60,707 nt of DNA from Desulfosporosinus sp. (GCA_003513495.1 DOPM01000034.1:1-60707); one strand, 5' to 3'; counted from the stretch's first letter, positions 16,269 through 23,911 are shown. Numbers and translations: made by a program. The notes: a model not told the origin generated them from the sequence alone.

Positions 16269-16457
16269 TTAAGCTACCTTCCCACGGCCCAGGGCAGCAA
16301 AGCATCTGGCCGCGATCTCAACCGCCTGACTCAAGCTTGTCCCCATGCCGAAGTTGACGCGGTTGACTCGTATGTCCGTAGTGGCAAGGTCCATGACCTC
16401 CGCGAATTGAGTGTTGGTCATGGGACCCAGTTTTGATTCGAGGATTTTTCTGAACAA
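16269..16457 (-). CDS. Small phage protein
   Basis: 62 residues, helical (MTNTQFAEVMDLATTDIRVN, then a second helix), resembling short DNA-binding or regulatory phage proteins. The N-terminal region overlaps an alternative 46-codon frame (MSPIYEYV) that lacks a good ribosome site. Not recognised. Confidence 0.4.
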   Translation of the reverse strand: MFRKILESKLGPMTNTQFAEVMDLATTDIRVNRVNFGMGTSLSQAVEIAARCFAALGRGKVA

Positions 16458-16580
16458 TTCAACACCCCCTCTTTGATTGGAAGAATCTCCTTCCTGCTTT
16501 TCGTCCGCGTTGGTCTATTATGTGCTGGACTAACATACTCATAGATTGGGGACATGTTTGCGCTCGTCCCAAAAGACTTT

Positions 16581-16605
16581 AAAAAAATGCGGGGATTTTA
16601 TCCCC
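16581..16605 (-). terminator. Rho-independent terminator in early operon
   Basis: On the minus strand GGGGAT-AAA-ATCCCC is followed by a run of seven T residues, just after the stop of the gene at 16605. It may partly attenuate the early operon. Confidence 0.7.
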
Positions 16606-16970
16606 TAAAGTATTTCAGCCATCTGTGCCACGAAATCTTCATTGTAGTGAGCCTCAACAATAAAGTTGCTCTCTACCCCATCCGGACAACATGCAAAATA
16701 TGACACGCTATTAGCAGTACGAAAGGCTACTCCTAACCATGGCTTAAAACCACCGGCACCAGGCTTTTTCTCCCAACTAAAAACTTTAATGCCGTAAAGC
16801 CAGGACATCCCTTCATTTTCCTTGTAACAGCGTCGGACCGCTTCCATGAATGCTCTATGCCCATTTGCCAGATCCCCGAGCTTTTTAAAGTCTATCTTCC
16901 ATCCGTTCTTGGTTTTTTCGACGATGGCCTCAACTTCCAGGTATTTCTTTTGGTACATGCTTTTAGCCAT
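16605..16970 (-). CDS. Phage hypothetical protein
   Basis: 121 residues, alternating helix and strand, with a Cys pair (FACCPDGVES) near residue 95. It starts 4 bp from the excisionase-like gene. No family recognised. Confidence 0.45.
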   Translation of the reverse strand: MAKSMYQKKYLEVEAIVEKTKNGWKIDFKKLGDLANGHRAFMEAVRRCYKENEGMSWLYGIKVFSWEKKPGAGGFKPWLGVAFRTANSVSYFACCPDGVESNFIVEAHYNEDFVAQMAEIL

Positions 16971-16974
16971 TACC

Positions 16975-17199
16975 TCAAGCCTCCTTGCCAGTCAGAACAT
17001 CCGTCCCACCCGAGTTAATGAATTCCATGACTGCTCTAGTTGGGATCCGAATGCCACGGCCAATTTTGGTAGCTGGCAGCTTTTTTCGCTTCACAAGTTC
17101 GTACACTGTCCACCGGCTTACCTTCATGAGTTCAGCTACCTCATTGGGATAAAGCATTACGGCCTTCACTAAACTCTCTTCTCTCCCCACTTCTTCCAT
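16975..17199 (-). CDS. Excisionase-type helix-turn-helix protein
   Basis: 74 residues with the MerR/excisionase fold. MLYPNEVAELMKVSRWTVYELVKRKKLPATKIGRGIRIPTRAVMEFI (about residues 15-61) shows the HTH and the wing. In this position, early in the leftward arm, it could be the directionality factor for excision or an early regulator. Confidence 0.65.
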   Translation of the reverse strand: MEEVGREESLVKAVMLYPNEVAELMKVSRWTVYELVKRKKLPATKIGRGIRIPTRAVMEFINSGGTDVLTGKEA

Positions 17200-17201
17200 A
17201 T

Positions 17202-17330
17202 CTAATCTCCTTTCACTTGGATCTCTACCATGTGATTACACTTCGGACACTTTGTCTTGAAGACCAAAGATCCGCGCAAACTAAATTCGGCAAGTTTTCG
17301 GCCACAATACGGGCAGCGGATCTGGTTCAT
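17202..17330 (-). CDS. Com-like small zinc-finger protein
   Basis: 42 residues with CPYC and CPKC pairs about 20 residues apart (MNQIRCPYCGRKLAEF, then KCPKCNHMVEI), matching small phage Com-type zinc ribbons that in phage Mu regulate translation. The stop is 3 bp before the start of the next gene. Role here unknown. Confidence 0.6.
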   Translation of the reverse strand: MNQIRCPYCGRKLAEFSLRGSLVFKTKCPKCNHMVEIQVKGD

Positions 17331-17336
17331 CGGGCC

Positions 17337-17498
17337 TCATCTCCTTTCGTGGTGCAAACTGCAGTTTTCTCCGTCCCATATTTGGCATTTGTCGCGCATA
17401 CAATCCTGGTATAAATGGATCATCGTGCCATTCTTTCCTCCGATGAGTGGCTGAAGAAACGGACACTTTCTAACTGGATGCTTGCCTTTAATTGTCAT
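17337..17498 (-). CDS. Small Cys-rich phage protein
   Basis: 53 residues from an ATG with GGAGGG upstream. Cysteines are spaced C-x20-C-x4-C-x8-C (KCPFLQ, QDCMRDKCQIW, ENCSLH), a motif shared by short early Firmicute phage proteins. Probably binds zinc. Function unknown. Confidence 0.55.
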   Translation of the reverse strand: MTIKGKHPVRKCPFLQPLIGGKNGTMIHLYQDCMRDKCQIWDGENCSLHHERR

Positions 17499-17568
17499 GA
17501 TGTTCGCCCTCCATGATGAAAATTAGATCTTCCAGGTATCCTTAATTGCGCTTGGGGAACAGCTATAG

Positions 17569-17805
17569 TTAAGAAACTTCCTTAGAATCACTATTTGCTC
17601 TCAAATTGTGAGCACCATTCCCAAAAAAAATGTCCTCAACACTTACTCCGAAATATCTCGCAAGTCTTTTGGCCGTTTGTAAGCTTGGCGTTCTCTGTCC
17701 GGTTTCATACATTGCGATAGTGCTAACGCCTACCTTTAGGTCTTCAGCGACTTCCCTCTGGGTCTTATCCTTTTCGCTTCTTAGTTGGCTTAATGATTTT
17801 GCCAT
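17569..17805 (-). CDS. Cro-like XRE-family regulator
   Basis: About 78 residues from an ATG at 17805, chosen over a GTG at 17817 because GGAAG is too close to the latter. An XRE HTH (LSQLRSEKDKTQREVAEDLKVGVSTIAMYETGQRTPSLQTAKRLARYF) fills most of it. It is the first gene of the leftward arm and faces the repressor across the operators, so it is Cro by position. Its HTH is closely similar to that of the repressor, including STIAMYETGQRTP. Confidence 0.82.
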   Translation of the reverse strand: MAKSLSQLRSEKDKTQREVAEDLKVGVSTIAMYETGQRTPSLQTAKRLARYFGVSVEDIFFGNGAHNLRANSDSKEVS

Positions 17806-17826
17806 ATCTTTAGACACTTCCTTTGA

Positions 17827-17945
17827 TCACGATATGTGAGCTAGATTAATGTTATTTTACTTCACGTTACGTGAGTATGTCAAGGCTTCAATTAAAATAT
17901 TTTCACTTTACGTGAGCATACGTTTTTAAACTTCACACTATGTGA
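17827..17945. promoter_or_regulatory. Phage operator region with four TCAC-N5-GTGA sites
   Basis: Four dyads with identical half-sites lie between the divergent regulators: 17827-17839 (GATAT spacer), 17862-17874 (GTTAC), 17903-17915 (TTTAC) and 17933-17945 (ACTAT). They are 35, 41 and 30 bp apart. The first overlaps the ribosome-site region of the cro-like gene, the last lies about 35 bp before the repressor start. This is the classical divergent lysis-lysogeny switch. Confidence 0.88.
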
Positions 17946-17980
17946 TATTCTAAATATAGAATCATTTGGGAGGAATTGTA

Positions 17981-18391
17981 ATGGAATTGCAGGATGTTCT
18001 TAAGGCTCTGCGCTCGAATAAAGCACTTAGCCAACGTGAATTGGCTAAAATGTTAAACGTCTCTCCCAGCACTATAGCGATGTATGAAACTGGACAGAGA
18101 ACTCCAGATACAGATACAATCAAAATGTTTGCAGATTTTTTTAATGTCTCTACAGACTACCTCCTTGGCCGAACCGCTGACCCCAATCCCCTTTCAGCTG
18201 AAGATGATCCAGACGACGAAATCCAGCCCACGCCTCCCGAGCGGATCCGGACGTTCCAAAAGAAAATAGGCGAACTAAGCGAAGAAAGCCTCACCTTTCT
18301 CGAATTCCAGCTTGAACGACTGCGAGAACTTGACCGTGAAGCGGTTAAGCGTAGAAGGGCAGAACGCGATGCTAAAAACGAAAAAAAATAA
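17981..18391 (+). CDS. CI-like phage repressor
   Basis: 137 residues from an ATG at 17981 with GGGAGGAA upstream. An N-terminal XRE HTH (LKALRSNKALSQRELAKMLNVSPSTIAMYETGQRTP) is followed by an acidic linker and a helical C-terminal segment; there is no LexA-type protease domain. Repressors of this design are typically inactivated by an ImmA-type protease, and such a gene follows. Confidence 0.88.
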   Translation: MELQDVLKALRSNKALSQRELAKMLNVSPSTIAMYETGQRTPDTDTIKMFADFFNVSTDYLLGRTADPNPLSAEDDPDDEIQPTPPERIRTFQKKIGELSEESLTFLEFQLERLRELDREAVKRRRAERDAKNEKK

Positions 18392-18402
18392 ATATACCAA
18401 CC

Positions 18403-18436
18403 ATAAAAAAACAACTACCTCATAAGGTAGTTGTTG
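18403..18436. terminator. Hairpin terminator after repressor
   Basis: An 11-bp stem (AACAACTACCT/AGGTAGTTGTT) with a CATA loop. A-residues on one side give a T-run for leftward transcription; the rightward side has only a short T stretch, so termination could act both ways. Confidence 0.65.
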
Positions 18437-18449
18437 CTGTTTCCAGAGG

Positions 18450-18460
18450 TTTCGACAAAA
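18450..18460 (-). promoter_or_regulatory. Perfect extended 0A box (Spo0A site)
   Basis: On the minus strand TTTTGTCGAAA, the extended consensus of the Spo0A-binding site, lies in the 143-bp gap between the repressor and ImmA genes. An 11-base match is unlikely by chance in 60 kb. Confidence 0.5.
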
Positions 18461-18534
18461 CAACCGTAATAACTCATATTTACCACGAATCGTTACATAA
18501 ATCCTAAAATTTATGACAGCAAGGTGGAGACGCG

Positions 18535-19296
18535 ATGTGGAATGACGGTGAAATGATGGCACGATCCTTTTTCCAAAGTTATTTACTACACGAAGACTTC
18601 CCGCTTGACCTTAAACGAGTTGCGCTGGCCATCGATACCAAGCTAGACATTGATGTAGTTATCGAAGAATGCGATAACGTTCCAAAAGAAATAACCGCTC
18701 AACTTACCTGCTCAGATTGGATTGCCCTAATTTTAGTAAACCGTTACCACTCAGAACATAAGAAACGTTTCGGGATTGCTCATGAATTTGGCCACTTAGT
18801 CATGGACCATCAACACGGAAATCTCCAGCCAGGATCAAGTGAACCGGATCGCGAGAAAGAGGAAGCTAATAACTTTGCGGCCGCATTGCTAATGCCAGCC
18901 TGGCACGTCTTAGGCTTGGTAAGGAAATATCCAGATAGCCTTACATTTCTGATTCAGAAGATTTCGACGTATTTTGGCGTTAGCATCGAAGCAGCAGCCA
19001 GGCGTTTGGCTGGCACCGATTTTCTCCCTGGGCTCTTTGCGCTCGTAGATCCGAACCTCGGCCGCTTGGATTGGGAGTACCATTCACCAAGCATCCACTT
19101 AGATCGAGAGGCTTTTAGAGAATTTTTAGTACGTTATTACACAAAGCCCAATAAACGCGAGGAAGATCTTGAAGTCATGGGGTACCCATTCCGGATCGAG
19201 ACAAAGCGGATGTGGGGGAAATATCTCTTAACGTGTATGCCATTCAGTATGGCAGCTCTGTGCGCCAGGGAGACAGCGGCTGGGTATGGGAGATAG
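18535..19296 (+). CDS. ImmA/IrrE-type metallopeptidase
   Basis: A 253-residue zinc protease. The motif AHEFGHLVMDH (about residues 82-92) supplies the HExxH ligands and the third ligand E lies in EKEEANNFAAALLMP (about 108-122). The family cleaves XRE repressors to induce prophages or mobile elements. The gene is directly downstream of the repressor, the standard pairing. Confidence 0.85.
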   Translation: MWNDGEMMARSFFQSYLLHEDFPLDLKRVALAIDTKLDIDVVIEECDNVPKEITAQLTCSDWIALILVNRYHSEHKKRFGIAHEFGHLVMDHQHGNLQPGSSEPDREKEEANNFAAALLMPAWHVLGLVRKYPDSLTFLIQKISTYFGVSIEAAARRLAGTDFLPGLFALVDPNLGRLDWEYHSPSIHLDREAFREFLVRYYTKPNKREEDLEVMGYPFRIETKRMWGKYLLTCMPFSMAALCARETAAGYGR

Positions 19297-19349
19297 GTAG
19301 ATCAACAAACTATGTCTAAGGCCAATGGTAAAATGAGAGGAGAAAACTG

Positions 19350-20198
19350 ATGTCTAAACATTCTGTAAAGGCTTACCAACTTCAACTATACTTTCACCCA
19401 GAAGAGGGTAGCCTAAAAATGAGGGTTGCTTGGGATTCTGCCAAATTTATTGAAATACTAGAAAATCTTTCTACCGCAAGTAATTATGACGACCTAGAAA
19501 ACAAATGGTTCTTATATTTAGACTTCTATAATAAGGATGATCTTTATATCTGGGGAGCCTTTAAAGGTGCTTACTATGGCGAAACCAGAAACCTCCTAGA
19601 TCAGGCAAGAAAAGAACGTAAAAAGTGGAAGAAACCAACTGAGGGTGTAAATCAAGAGGTACATTTTGTAATTCGTAAAAAAGATGGATATTGCCTATTA
19701 GAGCATTTTCCACATTGTGATTTCGGAGTTAGTAATTTTAGTCGATATTTTTCAGAAATGACAGATGCGGTCCGAGAAGTGTCATTTGAGAAATTAATTC
19801 AAGATGGTTTTGTTGAACAAATCAAGAAAATGCCAAAATTATCAGCTATACAAATACGTGTAAGGACTAAAAACATTATTGAAGGCCAAGCGCAAGTATT
19901 TAATAATTTGCAAGCTGATATAGGCGATACAGATACTGAATATGTTACTCTTAGATTAACTGGAAAAAGAGGTAAGCATGGTGGCCTTAATATCGGGGCT
20001 GTTAAAGATTTAATTCATCCCTTTATTGGAGATAGAAAAGTGATTGTTTCGGCAAGAGCGGAGGGGACAGTTGCGGGTCACCGTAGTATAATTACCCTAG
20101 ACGGATTCCAAGAAAAATACAACCTAGATGCCGTAACGAGAAACATGATGATCGAGGAAATGAAAGTAATTATTCAAGAAAGAGCCACCATCGATTAA
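19350..20198 (+). CDS. Hypothetical protein (possible DUF6731-like)
   Basis: 282 residues. The N-terminal half is beta-rich (AYQLQLYFHPEEGSLKMRV) and the C-terminal half ends in VKDLIHPFIGDRKVIVSAR and a helix. It has 27 bp of leader with GAGGAG. It is paired with the next membrane gene (19 bp apart) between the protease and the integrase, a classic cargo slot. The DUF call is tentative; function unknown. Confidence 0.5.
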   Translation: MSKHSVKAYQLQLYFHPEEGSLKMRVAWDSAKFIEILENLSTASNYDDLENKWFLYLDFYNKDDLYIWGAFKGAYYGETRNLLDQARKERKKWKKPTEGVNQEVHFVIRKKDGYCLLEHFPHCDFGVSNFSRYFSEMTDAVREVSFEKLIQDGFVEQIKKMPKLSAIQIRVRTKNIIEGQAQVFNNLQADIGDTDTEYVTLRLTGKRGKHGGLNIGAVKDLIHPFIGDRKVIVSARAEGTVAGHRSIITLDGFQEKYNLDAVTRNMMIEEMKVIIQERATID

Positions 20199-20216
20199 AA
20201 AGCGAGGTGCGTTAAC

Positions 20217-20780
20217 GTGTCTAGAGCATTAAAACTCATAGCCAAATTAGTCCACAAAGAGGCTTTAAGAGTATTTAGGACTTACTGGAAGATATCCACT
20301 TCTCATGAGAAATGGTTTGATTTTTTGTGCTCAATTTCGGCAACGCTCTTTCTCTTGATAATAATTAGTTATGCGAATTTCTCATTTGCAAATTTAACAA
20401 AGTTCTTTGAAGGCTTATTCGGGACGATATTAACCATACTATCAGTTTTAGCTGGATTTAACGTTACCAGTGTTACTATACTCTCGAGCTCCCAATCCCC
20501 CGTTATTTTGAAAATGAGATCTACCCCATTGTCTGACGGGAAGAACAATGAACTAACACAGTTTGTTTGTTATTTCTCATGGGCCATCATCTTGCAATTA
20601 ACTATTTTACTTTACTCTATTCTTTTGTTTTTCTTTGTAAAGATACTTACACCTATTTATATTAATCTCTTTATATTTGCAGTTGCCTTATGGTTATTTG
20701 GGATCCTATACTCAATTTTACTTTCAGTAAGAAATGCATCCAATATATTTCTATTCTTCATTGTTGACTCTAATAGTTAA
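20217..20780 (+). CDS. Four-helix membrane protein (prophage cargo)
   Basis: 187 residues from a GTG with GAGGTG upstream. Four hydrophobic segments at about residues 44-64, 72-92, 118-140 and 148-170. It follows the previous gene by 19 bp and so forms a two-gene cytosolic-plus-membrane unit. Such pairs often act as phage-exclusion or abortive-infection systems, but no family is recognised. Confidence 0.5.
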   Translation: MSRALKLIAKLVHKEALRVFRTYWKISTSHEKWFDFLCSISATLFLLIIISYANFSFANLTKFFEGLFGTILTILSVLAGFNVTSVTILSSSQSPVILKMRSTPLSDGKNNELTQFVCYFSWAIILQLTILLYSILLFFFVKILTPIYINLFIFAVALWLFGILYSILLSVRNASNIFLFFIVDSNS

Positions 20781-20894
20781 GCCTTGACATCTTTATACTT
20801 AATCGTTATTCTTATCCTAAGAGCGCCAGAGGACCAGTGCCGGATCGCGATCGGCGAGAGACCCAGAGCGCCATATTTCTAAGAGGGCCATCAG

Positions 20895-20941
20895 AGCCCC
20901 ACATTTTTTCCTTCGGGAAGAAGTGTGGGGCTTTTGTTTTT
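20895..20941 (+). terminator. Strong terminator with TTCG loop
   Basis: A long stem beginning AGCCCCACA and closing TGTGGGGCT, with a TTCG tetraloop and a T-rich tail. It separates the cargo pair from the integrase and lies inside a longer alternative integrase frame, which argues against that extension. Confidence 0.88.
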
Positions 20942-20971
20942 AGAGCCCCGGCAACAATGGGAGAAGTCAAA

Positions 20972-22201
20972 ATGAGAGCACATGTCGAGAAACGCTCAAA
21001 GGACCGTTACACTATCGTCATAGACAAAGGGCGTAATGCTGACGGGGAAAGGGACAGGGAATATATCCCGACGGAAATCACAAATAAACGAAAAGCCCAA
21101 GAAGAAGCGGACCGGATACTCCTGGAATATCGAAACGGAAACTACATTCCTCCGTCCTCCTTAACGTTTAGCGAGTACCTGGACGTTTGGCTAAAGGATT
21201 ACGGCTTACAAAAACTCAGTGACAGAACATATGAGTTTTATGACTGCATGTTTAGGTTACACACAAAGCCACAACTTGGCTCAAATCTCTTAGATCAGCT
21301 TCAGCCCCTGCACATTCAAAGGTATTATAACTATTTAAGAGGCGAAAGCAGAAAAGACGGAAAGACCGGTGGATTATCAGAAGCAACCATCTTTAAGCAT
21401 CACTGCATACTCCATAAAGCTTTAAAGACAGCCGTGAAATGGAAGATGATTCGTGAGAACCCTGCTGATTTTGTGGAGATCCCAAAGCGGCCAGATTCCG
21501 ATACAGCGTCTTACTACGAACCGGAGCAAGCGGTTACCATGTTGAAGTGTGCGAGTAATGAACCGATTGATAAATATGCCATGATCTCAATTGCAGTTTA
21601 TGGAGGAACACGCCGTGGTGAAACCATTGGCCTAAGGTGGCAGGACATCGACTGGGATAACTGTGTTCTCAAGATAAGGCAAACAGTACAATATACAAAG
21701 CAAAGAGGCATCTTCATCAAGGGGACTAAGAGTAAAAAAGGGAAGCGCGATATTAAGGTTCCAGAGTCGGTTATTGACTCACTAAAGATCCATCAAGCAA
21801 ACCAGCAAAAACTAAAGGACGACCTACAAACGGATTACATCGATAATGACTTAGTGTTTTGCCAGGATGATGGGAAGCCTATGTTTCCGGATACCATCAC
21901 AAGTTGGTTCCAAAAGTTTCTTAAAAAGCATAATCTCCCTAAGATACGCTTTCACGATTTACGCCATACGAACATTACAATTATGATAGCCAATAAGATA
22001 CCGGATATTGAGATCGCACGACGAGCGGGCCACGCTGATCCGGCGACCCCTCACCGCCTATATGGGCATGTTTATGCAAGCATGAAGGATGAAGCAGCGA
22101 ATGCTATCGAAAATGCGTTACAACCTGTGGCGAAAAAACCAGATCCGGAGCCCGCTCCAAGCGCGAAGGTTATCGCCTTTCCAAGGAGGAATCTTGCTTA
22201 A
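20972..22201 (+). CDS. int: Tyrosine site-specific integrase
   Basis: 409 residues from an ATG at 20972 (GGGAGAA site). An N-terminal AP2-like arm-binding region (RSKDRYTIVIDKGRNADGE) and a SAM-like core-binding region lead to a catalytic domain with R (TRRGETIGLRW), H-x-x-R (HDLRHTN), H (RRAGHAD) and the Tyr nucleophile (HRLYGHVY). The fold is that of Firmicute phage and ICE integrases using tRNA targets. It ends 220 bp from a tRNA-Thr fragment, its presumed attachment site. Confidence 0.93.
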   Translation: MRAHVEKRSKDRYTIVIDKGRNADGERDREYIPTEITNKRKAQEEADRILLEYRNGNYIPPSSLTFSEYLDVWLKDYGLQKLSDRTYEFYDCMFRLHTKPQLGSNLLDQLQPLHIQRYYNYLRGESRKDGKTGGLSEATIFKHHCILHKALKTAVKWKMIRENPADFVEIPKRPDSDTASYYEPEQAVTMLKCASNEPIDKYAMISIAVYGGTRRGETIGLRWQDIDWDNCVLKIRQTVQYTKQRGIFIKGTKSKKGKRDIKVPESVIDSLKIHQANQQKLKDDLQTDYIDNDLVFCQDDGKPMFPDTITSWFQKFLKKHNLPKIRFHDLRHTNITIMIANKIPDIEIARRAGHADPATPHRLYGHVYASMKDEAANAIENALQPVAKKPDPEPAPSAKVIAFPRRNLA

Positions 22202-22268
22202 AATATACGTATTGTATAAATATACACCCTCAAAAACAGCAATTGAATATTCATTAGAACGAATAAAA

Positions 22269-22306
22269 ATACATCCCCCAAAAAGCCTTTGGAGGATGTA
22301 TTTTTT
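22269..22306 (+). terminator. Terminator after integrase
   Basis: ATACATCC pairs with GGATGTAT around a short inner stem, followed by six T residues, 68 bp after the integrase stop. Confidence 0.8.
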
Positions 22307-22332
22307 GGTCTTAAATAGTAGCGACATGTACA

Positions 22333-22357
22333 TTTGGGCGACGATTTGGCGACGATT
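22333..22357. repeat. Paired arm-type repeats, left of att core
   Basis: Two copies of TTTGG(G)CGACGATT with a 12-bp period, about 65 bp left of the tRNA fragment. Tandem repeats like these are the usual arm-type binding sites of AP2-type integrases. Confidence 0.5.
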
Positions 22358-22380
22358 CGTTAAAATCAGCTTATCCCCCA

Positions 22381-22411
22381 AAAACACAAAATCCCGCAAT
22401 CACTTGCGGGA
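22381..22411 (-). terminator. tRNA-associated terminator
   Basis: On the minus strand TCCCGCAA-GTGA-TTGCGGGA is followed by a T-rich tract, immediately downstream of the CCA end of the tRNA fragment. Confidence 0.75.
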
Positions 22412-22423
22412 GTAAGGTTCCAG

Positions 22424-22473
22424 TGGAGCCAATGGTCGGAATCGAACCGACGACCTGCTCATTACGAGTGAGT
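22424..22473 (-). tRNA. 3' part of tRNA-Thr(CGT), att site core
   Basis: On the minus strand: anticodon loop CTCGTAA, the 3' anticodon-stem strand TGAGC, a T arm (GTCGG-TTCGATT-CCGAC), and acceptor strand CATTGGC-T-CCA. The matching 5' half (expected to start GCCAATG) is absent from the adjacent sequence. It is therefore not a functional tRNA but the duplicated 3' end left by integration in the anticodon loop, the usual target for phage integrases of this type. Confidence 0.8.
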
Positions 22474-22582
22474 TAAAAGGTATCCTGGGCTATCCTAATG
22501 GATCTTGATATGCGGTCATATAGTGGTTTATACGGTTGTTAACTTTAGCCATGTACTGAATCGTACTGCAATTTTTGGATCG

Positions 22583-22604
22583 GGTTGCAACGATGGTTGC
22601 AACG
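22583..22604. repeat. Paired arm-type repeats, right of att core
   Basis: Two copies of GGTTGCAACG with the same 12-bp period as the left pair, 110 bp right of the tRNA fragment. Similarity to the left repeats (GCGACGAT versus GCAACGAT) suggests a second set of integrase arm sites. Confidence 0.45.
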
Positions 22605-22659
22605 TTTTTTTTTACTGAGGTAGTAGATTTCGTGTGCAGTCCAAACTTCCCCTAAGAAA

Positions 22660-22983
22660 CCCCCGCTTCGTGGAGCCCATAACATTATGGAGACAACAAC
22701 CAGACAAATGGAAGCTCCTATCCAATCGTATGTATCGGGAATTTTCTTACCGACTCCCCACCCCCACCAAACGGCTAATATTTGAAAACTCCTCCGTAGG
22801 CCGCGTAAACTCTTACAAGCTAGGAGATCCTGCATTGTTGGGATTATACCGTAAAGAACTAGGATTAATCCCCCTAAATTTCATACCAAAGGGGTCGTGC
22901 TTCCCTTAGACAAAAGCCACACCAAGTAACCTTCCCCTATTTCGGCTAAACCGGCGAGAATAAACAAGATATGCGTTAAACAT
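22660..22983 (-). pseudogene. ynfA: Decayed YnfA-family (UPF0060) membrane protein
   Basis: Across three frames the minus strand spells most of a YnfA protein: LFILAGLAEIGEGYLVW up to a stop near the Trp, then GLILVLYGIIPT, RVYAAYGGVF, and finally KKIPDTYDWIGASICLV with MLWAPR. At least one stop and three shifts break it, including one after the ATG. Intact relatives are about 108-residue four-helix inner-membrane proteins. The AGGAGGG site remains and overlaps the end of the metallochaperone gene, so the two were once one operon. Confidence 0.75.
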
Positions 22984-22986
22984 GAA

Positions 22987-23457
22987 TTAGCCCTCCTGTT
23001 GTCGCAACTCCAAAAGACGTTTTATATTACCGATGCAACAAGAACCTTCTGGGTTATTTACCTCGCAGCCACAACGACCAGCCTTTGTATGTGAGGTTAT
23101 TTCCTCTAAAGCGGTAGTTCTGCCAGTTTCCTCAAGTTCTTGTATCACCCTTTTCTTAGTCCATCCGAAACAGTAACAAACTGGACAGTCTTCCTCATTG
23201 CTTTTTGTGAATACTTCGACTTTAATGTCTGTTGTTACAAACATCTGTAGGTTTTCGCTAAAATAAATTACAGAACAAGCTTTGTTAGTACACATTTTAT
23301 AAGAAGCTAAGGGTTCTAAATTAGCTAATGCACTTGGTACTAACAGGCTTTTCAAAGTAATGATTTTCATTGGTTTGCCCTTATCTCCGCACTCTGGGCA
23401 ACTATGCCCAAAGTCAAACTTTACTGGTTGGATTTCGATAGCAGAACAATCCTCCAC
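22987..23457 (-). CDS. Iron-sulfur/zinc metallochaperone, CopZ N-domain-like
   Basis: 156 residues. Cysteine pairs near residues 20-23 (SCPECG) and 56-61 (CTNKAC), then CPVCYCFGWTKKRV and CGCEVNNPEGSCCIGN near the C-terminus, follow the pattern of proteins related to the N-terminal domain of Archaeoglobus CopZ, with zinc and [2Fe-2S] sites. These occur in anaerobe heavy-metal clusters and may deliver or reduce metals. The start is a GTG with AGAGAGATGG upstream. Confidence 0.7.
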   Translation of the reverse strand: MEDCSAIEIQPVKFDFGHSCPECGDKGKPMKIITLKSLLVPSALANLEPLASYKMCTNKACSVIYFSENLQMFVTTDIKVEVFTKSNEEDCPVCYCFGWTKKRVIQELEETGRTTALEEITSHTKAGRCGCEVNNPEGSCCIGNIKRLLELRQQEG

Positions 23458-23645
23458 TTTTTCACCATCTCTCTATAGAATTGGGTCTATTATATCACAG
23501 GAAACACAGCAAGGCTGTTTGCAGCCCAAATGGAGAAATAAGAACTAAGATTTACATACTCTACAGCTTATAGTCTTTTTACATAAATTTGTCTAAAGGA
23601 TATCAATGCTTACCCGATCGAATAAGCGTTCGTCTTTTACCACCA

Positions 23646-23690
23646 TGACAATAGCACCAGCTTCCTATCAACGAGGACGCTGGTGCTATT
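23646..23690. repeat. Hairpin repeat, copy 1
   Basis: A 12-bp perfect stem (AATAGCACCAGC/GCTGGTGCTATT) with a 17-base loop. About 84% identical over 45 bp to 60080-60124, on the same strand, 36 kb away. It could end tatA transcription but also looks like a dispersed element. Confidence 0.7.
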
Positions 23691-23707
23691 GGTTATTTGT
23701 TTAATAT

Positions 23708-23911
23708 TTACGAATGACCTGTCTTTTCAGTTTGTCTTGGCTCTTTCACATCAATGATATCAGTAGTATCGGTAGCACTCTTAAATTCTTTAATACTTTT
23801 CCCCAGAGAGCGCCCTAAATCGGGCAATTTTCCTGGCCCAAAGATTATTAAAGCAATAACTAAAATTACAACCGCTGTTGTAGGAGTGACAAAACCAAAG
23901 GTAATCATCAC
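23708..23911 (-). CDS. tatA: Tat translocase subunit TatA
   Basis: 67 residues: a short N-terminal membrane helix (TPTTAVVILVIALIIFGPGKL, starting near residue 10), the FGPGKLPDLGRSLGKSIKEFK amphipathic helix, and an acidic tail. It forms the pore-like part of the twin-arginine system. It lies just after the Tat-dependent molybdoenzyme operon on the same strand, with 150 bp and a weak hairpin between. TatC is not in the window. Confidence 0.93.
   Translation of the reverse strand: MMITFGFVTPTTAVVILVIALIIFGPGKLPDLGRSLGKSIKEFKSATDTTDIIDVKEPRQTEKTGHS

Noticed and set aside
16458..16549. A 46-codon leftward frame starting MSPIYEYV
   Set aside because: Weak ribosome site and large overlap with the neighbouring gene; kept only as a remark in that gene entry.
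20837..20971. N-terminal extension of the integrase to a GTG at 20837
   Set aside because: It runs through a strong terminator hairpin; the ATG at 20972 has a proper ribosome site and gives the normal integrase opening.
22474..22520. A possible 5' half of the tRNA-Thr to the right of the fragment
   Set aside because: The sequence has only scattered resemblance to a D arm and no acceptor strand GCCAATG, so a functional tRNA cannot form.
22634..22909. A rightward 91-codon frame
   Set aside because: It is antisense to the decayed ynfA, whose protein pattern is clear across frames; no ribosome site.
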